Assembly (NCBI GenBank): GCA_024760905.1
Contig: CM045729.1
Span: 47,835,580 to 47,899,579, forward strand
From: Plotosus lineatus
Lineage: Eukaryota; Chordata; Actinopteri; Siluriformes; Plotosidae
DNA: 64,000 nt
Reading direction: 5' to 3'
Shown here: positions 61,970 through 64,000 of the stretch, in pieces
Layout of the letters: each line of letters opens with the position of its first letter
Numbering within the stretch: position 1 is the first letter of the stretch
Notes under the pieces: model-generated
Seen by the model: the letters and a program-made list of their open reading frames with translations, nothing else
What the model was told of the DNA's origin: nothing
Database searches by the model: none
Position numbers and translations under genes: made by a program

Positions 61970-63470
61970 CATGCATAGTCTTCCTTTAATAACTTTTGCA
62001 AACAGGGTTTAAATGTTTGCTGTTAAATTTTAAACTAAGACAACTTGGAGTGGAACATTTTCCAAGTTATTTTCTGACTTGTTGGGGGATGAAACCCCGC
62101 CCAAGAAACCATACTCCTTATTTGGTCATCTGCCACAACTGATGCAGCCCATTAAAACCTGGTAACAAGTTAATTAAATAGAACCAGAACTGACAGACAA
62201 GATACAGAACCAAGGTAAATCATTAAGAAAATCTGCTCGAAAAATGCAGGTTTTTCAATTCTGTGTTTTCCCCATTTTTTTATTTATTTATTTATTTTTT
62301 GCCCATGAGCGTAATGGTTGCTTTTTGAGAAAACAGTCAGAGAAAGCTTTTGCTGCCAATGATGTGTATATCCAAGAATATCATTACCGGTCATAGTGTA
62401 CCATTGTTACTTGTATATGACAAATAAACTTGAAACTTGATACAGCTTGATCACTTCCTGAAGTGGCTGGGGCCGCCACGGAACACAATTTTTGACTTCC
62501 AGTAATGGCAGAAACATTTCCGCACAGTGACCAGCATGCAGTTAAATCTCATAGCACAGCTACAGTGCGGCATAAATGAAAGAAACTAATCAAAGTCATC
62601 TGTATTAAAGTGCTGTTTTAAAAGAGAAATTAAATACTTTTCTCATTGTCCATGATAATGTGCATAACTTTCTGAAAAAAGTCTGAAAAGGGGGAGGGCT
62701 TCTAATAGGAGAAATCAATAAGATATATTAGATTTAAATCTCCTCCTCAAGAACCACAGCCATCACTGCCGTCATGCGAGAGATATTTTCATATGCCCCG
62801 TAAGAAAGATCATCACTGTGACTCAACCAAAAAACAGAAAAAGACCCTGTTCTTAGGCACCTTCATATTAATAAAAAAAAGTAAAATTACAAACAAACAA
62901 TAAAAAAAATGGCAATGCGAATGCTTTTTTATTAAACAAGACCATGTTGCATCACATGTACATGCTTGGCAATAGATATCATATTATTCTCTTATTCAAA
63001 AAATGTTTCTTCAACAAATATAAACTGAAAGTGTGTGGTATAGTTTCAGTACCATCCATGAATTTATTCTTTTTTTTTTTACAGCTCTTCTGTACAAAAT
63101 TCTCACTAAGCAAAAAGTGTTACATTGCTCTGTCTTTCTAGTTGTGCCATGATTTATAATTTCCATCATGTGATCACAAATATAATGGTGGAGTAAATTA
63201 AAAAAACCTAAAGAAGAAATGCAACACAGGCCACATTAGCATTCTGGTGCTGTTGAGCAGAGATCTCATATATCCAAACCCCTTACTTTTCAGGAAGTAA
63301 TAACATAAAAATGACATTTTGTGTCACCAAAGCTTCTTTTATATTAATATTGTAATTATAATACAATATATTGTACATAAGAAGGATAATGGCCTTTATC
63401 CATTGTTGGGAATTGGTAACGATTTTTGGAAATATGTACAAAAGTTAATATAATTACTGGTAAATAATTA
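61970..63470. other. 1.5 kb non-coding, little recognised
   Basis: A short SINE-end-like stretch at 62400-62440 (acttgtatatgacaaataaa). Nothing else supported. Confidence 0.55.
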
Positions 63471-63471
63471 T

Positions 63472-63766
63472 GTGGTGGCAAGGTGATGGGATGCTGGATT
63501 ACTAATCCCAAGGTTGGGGGTTCAAGCCCCACCATCAATGAGTTGTCACCCAAGTTCAGCAAATTGGGCTATCAAAGACAAGCCATATCTCGTACTGTCT
63601 GTGGTGAGAGGAATGTAAAAGAACCATTGCTGACTTTCGACAACAGATGGCTGCATAGCTGTCAGCATGGCTCTGCCGTATGATGGCCTGGTGAGCTGTC
63701 CATTGTGTACTCTTCCCTTTCCCAGAGTTGACTGAGATGGGCACCAGTCTCCACGAGTTTCTAATT

Positions 63767-63773
<7 letters not shown>
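63472..63773 (+). mobile_element. SINE-T2 copy
   Basis: Head (gtggtggcaaggtgatggga, box B gggttcaagccccac), body and T2 tail in order. It ends in an (AT)n tract. Confidence 0.78.
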
Positions 63774-63824
<51 letters not shown>

Positions 63825-63825
63825 G
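63774..63825. repeat. (AT)n(AC)n microsatellite
   Basis: AT run then AC run directly after the SINE tail. Confidence 0.95.
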
Positions 63826-64000
63826 TATATGTATATTTCACAAACCATATCTATCTGCTCCCTTCCAGTTCATTTACATCCACTCCCTGCTCTGACCTGA
63901 CATGACTTATTGAAATGAACTCATAGAATAAAATTCATCCATATTAAAATATAACTCATTTTCCCTAAAAAAAAAAATGGGCTCGAGTACTTCTGATAAT

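Noticed and set aside
42297..64000. First exon or promoter of dpp10
   Set aside because: No ATG-containing exon with a phase-0 donor and family similarity could be supported; it may lie further upstream.

Overview
This is vertebrate nuclear DNA, almost certainly from a teleost fish. It is AT-rich, full of dinucleotide microsatellites, and packed with fish-type mobile elements: RTE-clade LINEs including Rex3, an R2-like LINE with a restriction-like endonuclease, Tc1/mariner, pogo/Tigger, hAT and Harbinger-like DNA transposons, and tRNA-headed SINEs. I cannot name the species. No long ORF belongs to a host gene; every long ORF lies in a transposon.

The one host gene is on the minus strand. Thirteen short exons between 42190 and 5074 splice in frame into about 416 codons that match dipeptidyl-peptidase-like protein 10 (dpp10), an inactive DPP4-family protein that serves as an auxiliary subunit of Kv4 potassium channels. 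The exons cover the membrane anchor and most of the extracellular beta-propeller. The first exon lies upstream (above 42190, not found) and the alpha/beta-hydrolase exons lie beyond the left edge. Everything from 42191 to 64000 is therefore probably intron 1 or upstream sequence of the same gene.

Layout: 1-4290 is a block of LINEs beyond the last visible exon. 5074-6708 holds five exons, with a MITE filling most of one intron. 6709-13566 is SINE-rich intron with one exon. 13567-22855 holds one exon, then a large intron with a Rex3 nested in a Tc1 remnant, a hAT MITE and an internally deleted Tc1. 22856-26640 holds four exons, a 5S-rRNA-derived repeat and a collapsed Rex3. 26641-41715 is a 15 kb intron with a foldback, a hAT element carrying a SINE, and several nested insertions. 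41716-42190 holds two exons. 42191-64000 holds a nearly full-length RTE copy, inverted SINE pairs, a Harbinger-like MITE, a pogo element with a transposase N-terminus and a decayed Tc1.

The most interesting signals are: (1) dinucleotide repeats lying within about 15 nt of the 3' splice site of four of the thirteen dpp10 exons; (2) a modular SINE system in which one tRNA-like head/body carries two unrelated tails, one of them a fusion of both ends of the resident RTE LINE; (3) nested insertions whose order and target-site duplications can be read directly, including two copies of one MITE that carry the same RTE at nearly the same internal position.
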